Assembly: GCA_022579005.1 (NCBI GenBank)
Contig: MU401555.1
Location: forward strand, 1-64,000
Direction: 5' to 3'
From: Poronia punctata
Lineage: Eukaryota; Ascomycota; Sordariomycetes; Xylariales; Xylariaceae
DNA length: 64,000 nt
The notes beneath the pieces are model-generated. The model saw only the letters and a list, made by a program, of their open reading frames with translations, made no database searches and had not been told where the DNA came from. The first letter of the stretch is position 1; each line of letters begins with the position of its first letter. The translations under genes and the position numbers were made by a program. Shown piece after piece: positions 33,930 to 45,985 of this stretch.

Positions 33930-35786
33930 GAAGATGGCGACGCCGCCAGCACGGTAGGTCGGGAAGTCGATGCGAGACCAGTTAATTGATTAATTGTCGG
34001 GGTGTGTCTAGAAGCGTGTAGTAGCCGAGGAAGCGGTTGCGGTTGGGCTGGAAGTTTGTCGCGCAGGCAAGGAAGTTTGACTACGCAAGTATGAAGTTTT
34101 AATGCAGTAGGGCGTACACGTATGATGAGTGTCGTAATCTGCTCTTGTCGCTTGCAGTGAGCTTCCCGATGGGCGTCGTCGCCTTGACTACCAAAATGTC
34201 CCCCCGAGTGTAGTGCAGTAGGTGAGGTTAACAGGAGAACAGGAACATGTTAGGAGAGCAAGAATCAAAATCCTCTAAAGTCGTTGCTTATTTTCATGGG
34301 CCAATGGAAATGTTCCAATGCCGGGTTTTGATAGTTTGATTGATTGAGGCCACTGGGATGTTTGGCTGAGACCCTGGAAAGGATGTACTGTGTAAATCTG
34401 AAATCTGGCACCAGCAAGCTGGACTAGTCCCCGTCCAGTTCTTGTAAAATGATGGTCATAATACTGGATCTTTTTAGCCTTTCCCCCCATCCACTACCTC
34501 CGCCATGGTTGTACCAGATATATTAAAGATCCGATGTAGCCCAACTTGCAGAACCTTTCATTTTCTGAGAATTTTCTCTTCAATCCTGCAATCCTTCTTG
34601 GGGCTGAGGCTATTAAACGCCCTGCTCACGTGTATTGCTTGTACTCGTACTACTTTATTAAATTGTTCGAACCTACATGCTTGTACGTGTAATTGATTTG
34701 AGGCTTATGGCCGTCGGGTCCTTGGCGCTACTAGGTAGGGGTAGAATTGGTCTAACCCAAATCATTAGCAGCGAAGGAAGCTCGGGAGACCAAGACCGAG
34801 CGATTTGGTTTCGAGCTCGACCGAAAATGCGTCAAGCGGTCAAGACTTTGATGAGCCCCCAATTCATAAAACGCCGCGTTTCCTTCATATGGTCAAGCAG
34901 CCAGTGTAACCTAACATGCGCGGCTTTGAGGTACTGAGTAAGAAGACTGTGAAATATAGAGATGGACGTCTGCGTCAAATATCAAGCGGCCATTTGCAGA
35001 ACGTATAGTGAACAAAATTGCTTCATCATATTAGCCCCACCAAAACCCCAGATTTGGTTCAAACTAATAGAAAGGCTACGCTAGAGCCTACCGCTAGTGC
35101 AAATCATATATAGAGACTAACCTTCTTCAGTAAGTTCAAACTTGAAGGACATGTGATACTCTAGGTACTCGTACAGAGTACCTACGTCTTAAAATCCCTT
35201 CATGTCAGGATGCCAATGTACCAGATAAACGCCATAGTAAGGCATAATATACTTAGTCTGCCATACCCTATTCCTAACCTACAAGTTTACTGTTGGTGCA
35301 ACTTTTGCGCTCGAGGGGACCCCTACTTTCTATTCCATAAGCAAAGGTATACTGGCAAGGCCCGGCCCGGTCTCTTGAAAAGCGACGGCGCAAACCCTGA
35401 TCAGAATTCTGATGTGGTGATGGCATCATCGATATGACACCGTTATGCGTTACTAGGCCCAACAGAAGCAAGCAATAATGTATTCGCGCCTCGTGCTGTA
35501 CCCATCGTATTGCCGGTCTCTCTGGTCTGTAGTACTAGAGATATAAATCCAGTGTAGATAGCTTTGTACCAAATAAACACGTAGAGCGTCTTACAAGAGG
35601 AATGAACAGTGCTTATGGTCAATTGTACAATTTGATCATATTACAAGAAGTTGGTCTCGTAAGTTATGCCGAGCTAGATGATATAGGTACATGGTAATAT
35701 GTGTATACAAACGCCTGGAATATACATTTTAACCCTTATATACACTCTTATACAAGACATAGACACGATCATCGTACAGTTTCCCA
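33930..35786. other. Intergenic, GT90 to MTF1-like gene
   Basis: It presumably includes the GT90 promoter (left) and the 3' region of the MTF1-like gene (right). Copies of TACTCGTA lie at 34642 and 35166. I see no gene; frames of 63-86 codons lack domain signals. Confidence 0.5.
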
Positions 35787-37789
35787 CTAATCCGTCGTCA
35801 CGGTATCGCTATAATTATCATCAGGAGAGTGTCGTCCTACCAAGTCGTGAAACTCGGGTCTGAAAGGCCAATCCATCCAAAGCTCGAGGAGCTCCTCGTA
35901 TTGCCGTTCGTTCAAGCTCCGCGCCGATGGTTCTACAGGGAGAAAGTTGGGAAAGCCTCCACGGGCACGAGGTGCCTCGTTGACACTTGTCCATCGTGAA
36001 ATGATATAGTCTGCTGCACCGGGCCAAACAGAGTCTAAAAGCTCTCGAACTGGCGTTGCCCTGAAGCTTGTTAGTGTCGATAGAATGACATCAAACATGT
36101 CGGAAGCTTCGTTTGCCCCCGGAACGCCTCTACGCAGCAGCGGGTGAGGAGGCTTGGCCTGAATGTCCAGAAGAGTGCCCTGGATGTTGGGGAAGAACTC
36201 TTCTGCCCGCACCTCCATGGGTTCGTATTGCCGACGGTCCCATTGTAGCACTGGCGGGTCTTGGCGGATAGCGTGCAAACTGTCATTGTATATCGTAAAA
36301 TCAGCCTGTATTTGTTCATGGGTGTCCTTCAGCCGTTGCGCCCATTCAGCGGCGCGTGCTTTTATCGCCTCGACCGGTGTGTCGCCTGCTTCGTGGAGGG
36401 CTATCATATTCTCTAGCTCCTGGTAAAATCCAAACAATATCTTCGCCTTTACCAAATCCGAGTTCTTTCTGTATCGCAGTCGCTTTTCCATGAGCTTCTT
36501 TTTAGCAGAGGTGACCTCGTCGTCTTCGCTTTCTAGGTCCTCTGCCTCTTTATTGGCTTGTAGCTCGGCCAACGTATCCATGTATGGTCTCTTAGTAGTC
36601 GGCATGGTCGTCCCCAGCGCTGGTATCGGTCTGTTGGCGTTAAAGTCTTCCATTGCGGCTTCGAAGTCAGGAGGTGCCCGTCCGGGAGGCATTTGAATGT
36701 TTGATGCCTTCATTCTCTTGATCGTTTCCATCAAACTGTATCGATCAATCGCGTCGTCTCGCACAAACCGTGAAGGGTACGAGGAATCACTCCCACAAAC
36801 CTCGTGTATCCATTCACAACTGAGTTCGTTCATAACTGCTTGTTTCCTTCGTATGTGAAGACACTTGGGCAGGAAGGTTTGCTTATCGTCTACACGCGTC
36901 CACACTAAAACGCGGACCTGGCCATAGCGGTAAAAGAGACTGCTACTTCGGATGGCGTCCACAAACTGGTGCAGCACAAGGTCGGTCACGGAGTCGAACT
37001 GCGCAAACGACTTCTTCGGATGGAAAATCAGGTTGGCGGTGACGAGAAGGGTATCATTGCGGCGGATCAGGTCTTCTTCAGTCTCGCGAGGGGTCTGATG
37101 AGGCAGATACTCGGGGTTCAGGACTGAATTGAGCTCGCGCCATATTATTCCAGACTTGGGGACCAGGGTAGTGCCGGGTCTGTCGAGCAGCGGCTGGAGG
37201 AATGGTTCATATAGTTTCGCGTCGGGTTCGAGCAAGAGGTGGGATCGCGGTTGGAGATAGTCGTGTAACTTGCGACTCCACAAACCGGCACCGGGGTAAA
37301 TATCAATAATGTCGCAGCCCCGATGGCGGTCGAGGGAGGGCCCGATATATGAAAATATGTCGTCTAGGGTTCGGTTTCGTCAGGAGTGTATGTTCGAGGC
37401 GAGGTGTAGATGGAAGGCCATGGACCACGAAGCGACTCACCGCATAGCTTCTCGCCCACCAAGTTGACGCGCGTCTTGTCGCCAAGGATCTTGGGCCTTT
37501 TCGGTCTGGGGGTTTTGGTTTTGGTTTTGGCTTTCCCTTTTCCTTTTCCTTTCGGTTTCTCGTCGTCGGGCGCATCTGCATCTGCATCGGCTGATTCCTT
37601 GATAGTCTCGCCCACGGGGGTATATCTTGCGCGCCATACGTCGGTAGCTTTAAGTCTCTCGGCAGTCTGACCCTCGGCTACCAGGTTGCTAGCATGTAGG
37701 TGGTGACATCGGGAACCGCTCGGAAAGCATCTCCAGCGACCTAGGAGAGGAGAATACAAGGCCCGGCCATAGTTACGGACCGTGAACAT
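35787..37789 (-). CDS. MTF1: Mitochondrial transcription factor 1 (mtTFB-like, rRNA dimethylase fold)
   Basis: Mtf1 is the specificity factor for mitochondrial RNA polymerase and derives from an S-adenosylmethionine-dependent rRNA adenine dimethylase. Two exons, 37789-37441 and 37363-35787, join in frame across a 77-base intron, giving 641 residues. The join yields VNLVGEKLC followed by DDIFSYIGPSL. The start MFTVRNYGRALYSPLLGRWR is basic with hydroxylated residues and no acids, as in a mitochondrial targeting peptide. A Lys/Gly/Thr-rich linker follows at about residues 85-105. Fold motifs are DIIDIYPGAGLWS (the SAM-binding loop position) and HLLLEPD, then the VTANLIFHP and QFVDAIRSSSLFYRYGQVRVLVW regions. 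Yeast Mtf1 is about 340 residues; the extra C-terminal half is, as far as I recall, usual in filamentous fungi. Confidence 0.85.
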
Positions 37790-39829
37790 ATGAAAGGAAA
37801 TGGCAGATGACTGGAAAGAAAAAGAAGAAAAAATGAAACAATCCCCGGTCAACGGTTGTTCTTGTTCCAAGGTATTCTTTGTCCAGGGGTAATGCGACAG
37901 GAAGTCGGCCAAAAATGTTTCAAATGTTGGAAAATGGAAAATTAAAGGCATGTACAGTTCTAAAGGGTTCTGCAAAATGTACGTCAGGGAGCTGTTGCAG
38001 GGTCAGTCATGCAGTCCTACATGACCACATGTATACGTTAAGTACCTGAAGCGGTCGGTTCCATGGCATTTGGTGATGGTCAAAATAAACAGTACAAAGA
38101 TGTACTTGCAAGGAGCGAGGACGATGTAACCCACATGTTTGAATGCGCCTAGAGTTTTAGTGGTCTTGGCAGGGCATAGCTGCTATGCCAACAACATGCG
38201 TGCCTGTCCCCCTCTGTGTCTACACAACTCCTCCTGAACAACCTAAACAGCAAGAAAAACCACACCCCCAATCCACCTATTCAATGTGTTGGACAGTAGG
38301 TAGGCTTGATTTTATCAACCAATTCAAACTTTGATATCTTGCTTTCTGCCATATAGCCCCGATATGCTACTTCTGCTCCATTGGCATGAAGAAAATTAAG
38401 GAAAAAATGTGAACGATGACATTCTCATCAACAAGTTACCCAACAGACATGAGAGCTACATAAGATCTCTTTCTATTGCCGGCCGTGAAAACATATAAAC
38501 GTTTACCATGCTGCCTCTCCTATATTCAAGTTGTTCCTTTAGATCAAAACGTTCAGCTCTCCACTCTCACCCTATGTCATAACATTAGGTGGCCAAACAC
38601 AGAAATTATACCCAACAGACCCAAATCTCCACGGTGGTCAGCAATCAGGACTTCGGTGTATCTGGGGATATTGATAGCAAGGAACAACCAGGAGAAGGAG
38701 TAGAGCATAAAGGCGTTGACGTTTATTTTCATCATCACTACTACATGAGCTGAGGTTCCAATGTCTCTCCTGGAAACACGGCGGTCGGTGTTGCTGTGGT
38801 TGTAGGAACTTTGGCTAGTATAGGTAGAAGGACTTGATTGCTACACAATCATCAGCCGATGAAAGCATCAATTTTGGTTATAGGTCCAACGCTACTTTTC
38901 CCCAGAAGACATTGATAGTAGTAAGCCGCAGGAAATCATGAGAAGGACTTTTATCTCTCTGAGCAATAAATCATGATGCTTTTCACCTTTATATTCTTGC
39001 ATACAGGTTACCATGATTAAGTCTAGTTTACAGAATGAGGTTGTTCACAGGTAGGTTGGCCCAACTGGGGGTGTTTGGGGACACTGGTTTGGGGAAGATA
39101 CCTACGTAATTCTCCACTACCTATTAAGTCTAGCTTACAATACACGTGGATTTACAAGTAGCAACATGCAGCTCTGTTAAAACAGATAGGTTGGATACAA
39201 TTAAAGGTGCAATGATACTTGTAGATACGTGTAGTAACGATTTATCTCCCCAGAAACAGCCAACCAGATATTATGCGGGGTGTTTTTGGTGGTGGGGTGC
39301 TCACTAATGGCAGCTAGATATGCCCCTCCTCGTATTCACATGTACCCAGGCGTACGGTGCATCATCATACCCCTGCCCTTTATGTGGTACCACGATCAAG
39401 GTTGCACATGCAGCGTTGTGGTTCTTCCCCAACATCCGACCATCGTGACAATCAACTTTCCTCAAAGCCTCCCGTCTTACCATTCCTTACTTTGACAGTT
39501 GAAGCTCGGAAACTGCCCAACACAATTTTGAGCGCGCAGCAACATGTCAGGGGATATTGTGATAGCTCGTAAACTTTGCGGCTCTCACCTATCACGATTA
39601 CCTGTTGACTGTTGACTGTTGACGCCGTGTCCGATGCACTTGCGCAGCAGTAAAGCGTGATTGAGCCAAAGCTTGTCCACATACAAGGGCTATTTGACCT
39701 GTTGATTTCCTTGAAAATCAGAGAAATGTTAGTAGACCCTGACAGACAAAAGGCAGTGGACAATTGAACGCTGGCTCTCTGGTCCATTTGCTACCCCGCC
39801 ATCATCCTCTGCCTCTTCCATCTTTTGCA
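37790..39829. other. 2-kb intergenic region between divergent genes
   Basis: The MTF1-like gene points left and the ankyrin gene points right, so both promoters lie here. Copies of ACCTACG and ACTACCTA motifs occur near 39101 and 39115. I find no supported gene. Confidence 0.5.
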
Positions 39830-40615
39830 ATGTTTCCGCAAATCGGTCTAGATCAGCAGCAGTTAGCTATGTTTTCCTTGGTCAAACTTGGCTAATCAAC
39901 GCGTATTTATAGGATCCCACCATCAAAGAGGCTGCGTCGAGCAGTGGTGGCCAACGATGCTTCACTTGTTCAGCGCATTCTAAAGTCTCATCCAGACCTT
40001 CTCCACAATCCCGACAGTTCTGCCGACGGCCTCTCGAACTCGAACCTACATCTAGCTGCCAGCCTCGGTCATTTACAAGTCTGCAAGGTCCTCGTTGCTG
40101 CCGGCCATGAGGTCCCGATGGCCGCTCTCAATGAAAACCACCAAACAGCCTTGATGCTCGCGGCTGCTGCGGGTCATACCGAGGTCGTTCTCTTCCTAGC
40201 TCAGACTAACCCGTCATCGATTTTACGTTGCGACACACGAGGCAGAGATGCCATCATGGAGGCTAGCGCAGGTGGACATGATACGGTTCTCCAAATCCTC
40301 CTCACATGCCATCCCGATGGTGTCGAGGCAGGAGTCCATAACTCTGACTTGGATGGAAATACTGCTCTACACTTTGCCAGTAGCCATGGGCATCTACCAG
40401 CAATTCGGACTCTCCTTGCCGCCAACGCTGATCCAGATAAGCCGAATCTCTGGAGTTGGCCTCCGGTTGCTTACAGCGCGACGGTGCAGACAGAAGTACG
40501 CTATAAACAATATGTTGCCGAGCAAATGGAAAAGGGCGGCTACCACGATCCTGAAGAGGGAAGAAAAGGAGGTGCTGTACGAATTGTCAACCATGAAACC
40601 AGTGTACTAGGGTGA
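39830..40615 (+). CDS. Ankyrin-repeat protein
   Basis: The product is a small ankyrin-repeat protein of 244 residues, probably a cytosolic protein-binding adaptor. Exon 1, 39830-39861, encodes MFPQIGLDQQ. A 51-base intron (GTTAGC...TATAG) joins it in frame to exon 2, 39913-40615. Repeats are clear at LHLAASLGHLQVCKVLVAAGH, TALMLAAAAGHTEVVLFL, AIMEASAGGHDTVLQILL and TALHFASSHGHLPAIRTLLAAN, all within about residues 45-195. The segment before them (KRLRRAVVANDASLVQRIL) is a capping helix pair. The C-terminus (YKQYVAEQMEKGG...VRIVNHE) resembles the tail of the fungal family that includes yeast YGL242C. The first exon is short and uses a GTTAGC donor, so the start is less certain than the body. 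Confidence 0.8.
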
Positions 40616-41975
40616 CATAATCCATGTCTGACCTGTTAGGACTTGACTTCCTCGGGCCGACTTGTTAATATATTTAGTCTCATGACTTGTCGGATACCTG
40701 GCCAAACGTAGCCTCGGGCTTGAGCTGTCTGCTGTTAGTTATTTATAAAGTTTGGGGATCATATTGCGTTTTTTACCCACGATGCACCAACCATCTCGCC
40801 ACCTCGATTCGAGAGGGCTGCGATATCCTAGCCATTGGCCAGATCTCTAGACTCGGCATGTGTTAGGCCCCTACCTTGAATACTCTTGGGTTGGGAGCGA
40901 ATGTTTCTTTCTTATCGTGTGTTAAAACCAAGGACTGGCAGGACCATAAGTGGGACTCGAGTCATCAAAGAAAATCATGTTTCTGTTGCACTCTCGGGCT
41001 GACCTGGCAACACACATTGTCATATTCCCTCCCCGTATGTGGTTTGATAGATATTGCCGACCGTCTGTCATTCATGTCGTTCTCTAATGACTAGAGGGTC
41101 TATTTCCATCCCATTGTCATCCGATATCAACCCCAGATATACGACGGGACCAGCACAGATCAAACATCCCCCGCAATCTATTCAGCTATGACTATAAGGT
41201 GATGCTGCACATTGTCAGTATTGTCCATAGGCAACAACAGTTGACCCCGCGGGGGAAGGGTTATACCCAGTCATGGGTAATACCGACACAATGGTTCACT
41301 GATTCAAACTTTGGGCGCATTGACCAGTTAGTCACAATTCACAACTTGTGCTACTCCAGTCCCCACAAGAGTGGCAGGAACGCGCTGTATATGGTGTACG
41401 CGTTCCTAAACATGCTCAAAGACTGTCACCTGAGAAACAGAAGTTGCGGCATTATTCGACCTTCCTTCCTCGATATGACTGCCAGTTTTGATGGTGACAA
41501 TACAAACCGTTATGGGACTGCATTCTCAACTCATTGTCTACTACCTGCTACCCATTCACAGTCGGTCAGCTGCCTCTTGTCGCTAGGCCAACTACTCATG
41601 ACTGTATATGAGTAAATAGGCTCAAACAATAACTGTCTGTCATATATATTCTCGCTGATTCACCCTCTGGTTCCTTTATCCCTTGTCTTCTTCTTTTGCT
41701 CTTCATCTACCAACTCCTTGAGTCCTTCTACCTACTTAACCTTGGTGCTCTTCCACCTCGGACAATATAACCTGGGCTTTGAACATCAACTCAAGCTGCT
41801 GAGAGCTTCTTCGCCTTGCCTTCACCCAAGTTATTATCGAGCTTCTTCTCATCTGAGAACATAGTCAAGATAATATCTTGATAAAATCTAAGTTAGTCTC
41901 TTTATTTTGTCATTTTAGTATTTCATAAAGGATATCCTCATCATTTTCCTTTTTCATCATCATTATCTTATCCCC
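40616..41975. other. Intergenic, ankyrin gene to Ser/Asp-rich gene
   Basis: No gene is supported. A plus-strand frame at 41199-41615 (138 codons) is the longest but has no recognisable domain and mixed composition. The right end is pyrimidine-rich (41660-41760), as in fungal leaders. Confidence 0.45.
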
Positions 41976-43335
41976 ATGTCAAGCAACTCGTGCCTCTGCC
42001 GAGTTGCTCATCTTGTTGCCCAACCTGGATCGCCGACCCCCTCAGCAATACACCCCAGATTTTCCATATCCAGCTACTAAACTCATAACAGCGCGGTACA
42101 TTTGGCGCCACCCTGAAGGGCAGTCCTGGGCTTGCTTAGTTGTCGGATCATTTTATGATCCCCAGGACAACGAAGTCTATCGGACCGAGATCCTTTTGGG
42201 ATACCGAGGCGACGAGTTTGATCCAGAATCTGATTCCGACAGTGATTCCGACTCCAGTTCGGATTCCAGTTCAGAGTCTAGCTCGTCTACAGAGAATAAT
42301 CTTTCCCGGGCTGTGACAGTTAGCAACCATTGTGGTGAGTCAACATCATCTTGGTTTATCATTTGATCATCATAGTACTTTTGGGTATAAATCTTAGTCC
42401 AGTACCCAGGGGCCGCTGTTTCTTTCTTTCACCTTTATAGTATATTGTGCTAAGTTAGCATCACAGCTCCGGATCAAGACTTCCAGTATACGCAAGACGG
42501 TCACGTTATCTGGACGCCGGGCGCGCAAAGTCATATAACCCAACGCCCGCCCCCTTACGCTGGGGCAAATAGGCAACAGCTTTGCCAGGCTACCTATACC
42601 ACGCCACCCCCTTTCCACAGGGCCCCGTATACGGTCCCATACACGAATCAATATCAGCCTCGATATACAACTACATACTCACCTCCAATGGCTGGCATGG
42701 GCCCCGGCCGTGGTGGGTGGAATCCCGGCTTTGGGTGGGATGCTCCGGGTGGTCCTCCGGCGCCCCCTCCAGCATATGGGGTTGCCACTTCAGCTGGTGT
42801 ACCTTTTGTGGTTGGTGCACCCGCACCAGGCCCTGCCATAACCCCTGCATATTCATACGCGGCACAGGGGCATCATGGGTCTCTCAACTACCCGGACCCT
42901 AGGTTCCCGCAGCCACATCCCAACGTTAGCGCCGAATATCCGGCTGTTAACATGGTGAACTCAAGTGGGGGCGCCGGGTGCGAGCCCGGGTATAACTACC
43001 TCTTCCACAACGAGCACACAAAGATCCACGTGCTCAAAGCCGATGACCCACCGTGGAGGGTCCCGTGTGCGAATTATCAGTTTCGCAGATTCCACGTTCC
43101 GACGAATACAACCGTGGGCGAGCTAATGGAACGTTTGGGGGCCACCAACCCTGATCCGACGAAGAATAAGCTCGTCGAGATCAACGAGAAAGGTTCGGGG
43201 GTATGGACCCGCGGATCCATACTCTCCGGTGATATGTTTAGTCAGATGTCCAAGCCGATAAAGGACGTTTCTTGGGATGGGACCCGAAACGGGATAGACA
43301 AGGGTGTTGTCTGGTTGTGGGTTACCAATGACTAG
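41976..43335 (+). CDS. Uncharacterised Ser/Asp- and Pro-rich fungal protein
   Basis: I do not recognise a named family. The coding frame is clear from about 42004 to 42334 and, after a 132-base intron (42335-42466, GTGAGT...CACAG), from 42467 to 43335. The first part contains YIWRHPEGQSWACLVVGSFYD and a Ser/Asp/Glu run (about 30 residues). The middle is Pro/Gly/Ala/Tyr rich and probably disordered. The C-terminal 120 residues form a compact-looking domain (YNYLFHNEHTKIHVL, HVPTNTTVGELMERLG, VSWDGTRNG, VVWLWVTND) that I recall from other sordariomycete proteins without a function. The start is unresolved. The nearest ATG (41976) is in another frame and would need a 43-base intron at 42003-42045 with a weak GTTGCT donor. 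It may be a conidial or surface-associated protein, but nothing proves it. Confidence 0.65.
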
Positions 43336-45086
43336 ATCACGCCGCTCTTTGTGTTAAGCGGTGTTTATCCTATCTAGGGTGGGTATCAGAATGTGTAAAT
43401 ATCCAAGACGAACAGACGGCTGGCAGCTGATAGTTGAGTATTGCTGGAGATGACGTTGCTGGAACTCAGACGCGCTGCTTTTGTCGGGTTCTTGGGTGTT
43501 TGGTGCTGGGATACAATATTTTTTTACCCCTTTGTATCGAGCGCGGAGCATCTTACCCACGATATGACCAGTGCATGTATTGAGAACAGGTACTGATTTG
43601 TTCGATGGAGGACCATAATAACATGTAGCCGATGAAATGATACAGTGATTGTCTTGAAGATATGTTGGGGGGAAAGCTGCTATCCCCCTGACAGCAGTAT
43701 TACATATGCCGTCGTGGTCGTGGATGTTGTCTCCGGGAATTGAAACCAATTGAGACATCCACACCAAATTGGACGAACCTAATATAATTACATAAACAAA
43801 TCCGACGGCCGAGTTCGGCCGCCCGGCACGGTCCGTACGGGTTACGGAGATAGTTAACCCCGCATAAACAGGAACAGAATGCCAAGAATGGCTTACGAGT
43901 ACACACACGTACACGTATGAGGGGCAGTTGATGCTTTGACTTGAACAGTAAGGTAGTTTACATTGTCGATCTTGTTATGTATTATAAATACTAACCCTAC
44001 ATACTTGTTCAGGGACCGAGAGATGGCGGGGTTAAACTTTGAGAAGAGAAACTTTTGCCAAACGTGTCGTTGCTGGTAGGTACAGTAATCTTACATGTAC
44101 AAATATGTATGTCAAGCTTTTTTACATACATGTTGCAAATATTGCTGATCACTTTCTTTGGCTTGGGATTGGTAATGGGATGTATTTAGATAGATGAATT
44201 TTAGAATGTCTTGGACGATGAATTGATTGAGGTCTGGGTGAGGACTGAATAAAGTTAGGTGTATCGTAGACGAATAGGTATAGGAGTAGACGGGTGGGGG
44301 TAGGAAACGTCGGTCGCGTACCCAATTGAGGTTCCTACCTACTGTAACCCACTCGTAGGTAGGTTAGGTTATTTGTGTTTCTTCATGATACAACCTAATA
44401 ATTCAAAACTCCACTTCAGCTCAGCTCAGTTCTAGTAGGTGATTTGAGATTTTCTTCGGTGATGTACACATGGAATTCTCCGAGCGGCAGCGGTAGGTAA
44501 CAAGCCTGCCGGCAAGTTTTTCTCTTACCTTAGGTACCTTACCTTAGGTATTCTTGGCCAAAAGAACGCTAGATACCGTACCTGCCTGCTAGGTACGCTT
44601 GATTATAATTTGTCAGCTTGGATGGTTTTAGAAATCAATCCACAAAAAAAGACGTGATTACCAAGCAAAGGCTTGTTTCACATATGATTTTGATTGGAGA
44701 GTTCAATTTCTAGGCTTAAGCTTATACGAGTAAGCTGAAAGGGATAGGTAAACAAAGGACGAGACACAAAGTGCCGTTGCCGAATGACGGAACGAAACGA
44801 AACGAACTACAGCGGTGGGGATTCGGAAGAGGGGCTCTGCGATGCGGTTTGAGGAGGGGTCCAACTTTTGCATATACGGAGATAGGTAGATGGATGGATG
44901 GATTGAATGGATAGATGTGGAAACGATGAGGGATCCACGAAGAAATGCCCTGGTTATATATATTATGAGAAACACGCACCGTAAACCTCCTATCCTATCC
45001 TCTCTCTTCACATCATCATCACTCATCACTCATCATTCATCTCAATCTCATCTCATCACTCATCACATAAACAAAAATCCGCCATC
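43336..45086. other. Intergenic, upstream of the DUF1993 gene
   Basis: A minus-strand frame of 186 codons (43354-43914) is open but shows no domain or typical codon pattern, and I treat it as chance. Dispersed motifs are frequent: TACGAGTAC at 43894, ACTCGTAGGTAGGTTAGG at 44351, ACCTTAGGTACCTTACC near 44528 and TACGAGTA at 44725. The last 100 bases are a CATCA/TCATC-rich leader. Confidence 0.45.
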
Positions 45087-45691
45087 ATGACTTCTCTATA
45101 CGACCTAACCTTCCCCCCCACCATCAACATCCTCAAGACCCAACAAGGTCTTTTGGAAAAAGCCGAAGCCCTGGCCTCTGAAAAGGGCACACCTATCAAT
45201 GAACTCCTAGAAATTCGTCTGGCCCCCGATATGTGGCCTCTGAGTCAACAAGTCATCATCTCCGCTCTACACGCTACCAATCTCGTTCGTAAGCTTGCGG
45301 GTGGCACACCTAATGAAGTTCCTTTTGGACCTGGTGAGTGTCATATCCCCTCGCCTCCCTTCTCTTCCCTTACATTATGATGGGACACCGAACTAAAAGG
45401 GGAAAAAAAACATTAGCATCTCTCGAAAACGCCAAAAAGTACCTTTCCGAGTCCATTGCGTCTTTGGAGACTGTCAAGCCTGAACAGGTCAATGGAAAGG
45501 AAGCAGAGGTCATTACGGCACATATGGGTTCTTTCGAGATGGATATGAAGACTGTTGACTATGTCCAGGGATATGCCCTTCCCAACCTCTTTTTCCATAC
45601 CACTACGCTTTACAATATCCTTCGATCCCAGGGCGCGCCGTTGGGCAAGAGGGATTTCATTGGGTTGCATATCAAGCCTGCTGCCAAGTAA
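45087..45691 (+). CDS. DUF1993 family protein
   Basis: The product is a 173-residue protein of the DUF1993 family, a helical fold of the DinB-like group found in bacteria and fungi, with no established reaction. Exons are 45087-45333 and 45417-45691, joined in frame by an 83-base GTGAGT...TTAG intron. Conserved features are YDLTFPPTINILKTQQGLLEKAEA near the N-terminus, APDMWPLSQQV in the middle, and YALPNLFFHTTTLYNILRSQGAPLGKRDFIG at the end, where His in FFHTTTLY matches the usual metal-site His of such folds. The length is normal. It has no signal peptide or membrane segment. It converges on the deoxyribose-phosphate aldolase gene, with 294 bases between the stops. Confidence 0.9.
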
Positions 45692-45985
45692 GCTGTGGGC
45701 TCAAAGAGGAAAAAAGAAAGAACATAGCCATATACCTACTCCCAAATAGAATAGAATATATCTCCTTCACATGACGGTACGATATCCACGTGGCATGGTG
45801 CATAATCTCCACATTCCGGATGTTTAAGTCTATGTGAATGACTTTTTAAACCTTATTTAAGAGGACACAGGGGTGGAGATAGCGGCAGGGTGCATATCGA
45901 CACGTGAAATCATCCGTCGGCTGCAGTATCACGACTTGGACTTTACGAACTGGGCCTAGATAACACAGGTTTATTGCATACAAGG

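Noticed and set aside
35787..37283. Reading the MTF1-like gene as starting inside the long exon (MWSRKLHD)
   Set aside because: That start would cut the SAM-binding motif DIIDIYPGAG; the upstream exon supplies it in frame together with a mitochondrial targeting sequence.
41199..41615. 138-codon plus-strand frame
   Set aside because: It lacks domain signals, and the upstream and downstream sequence gives no coherent gene model.
43354..43914. 186-codon minus-strand frame
   Set aside because: There are no recognisable motifs, composition is mixed and rich in Cys and His, and no splice or start context supports a gene.
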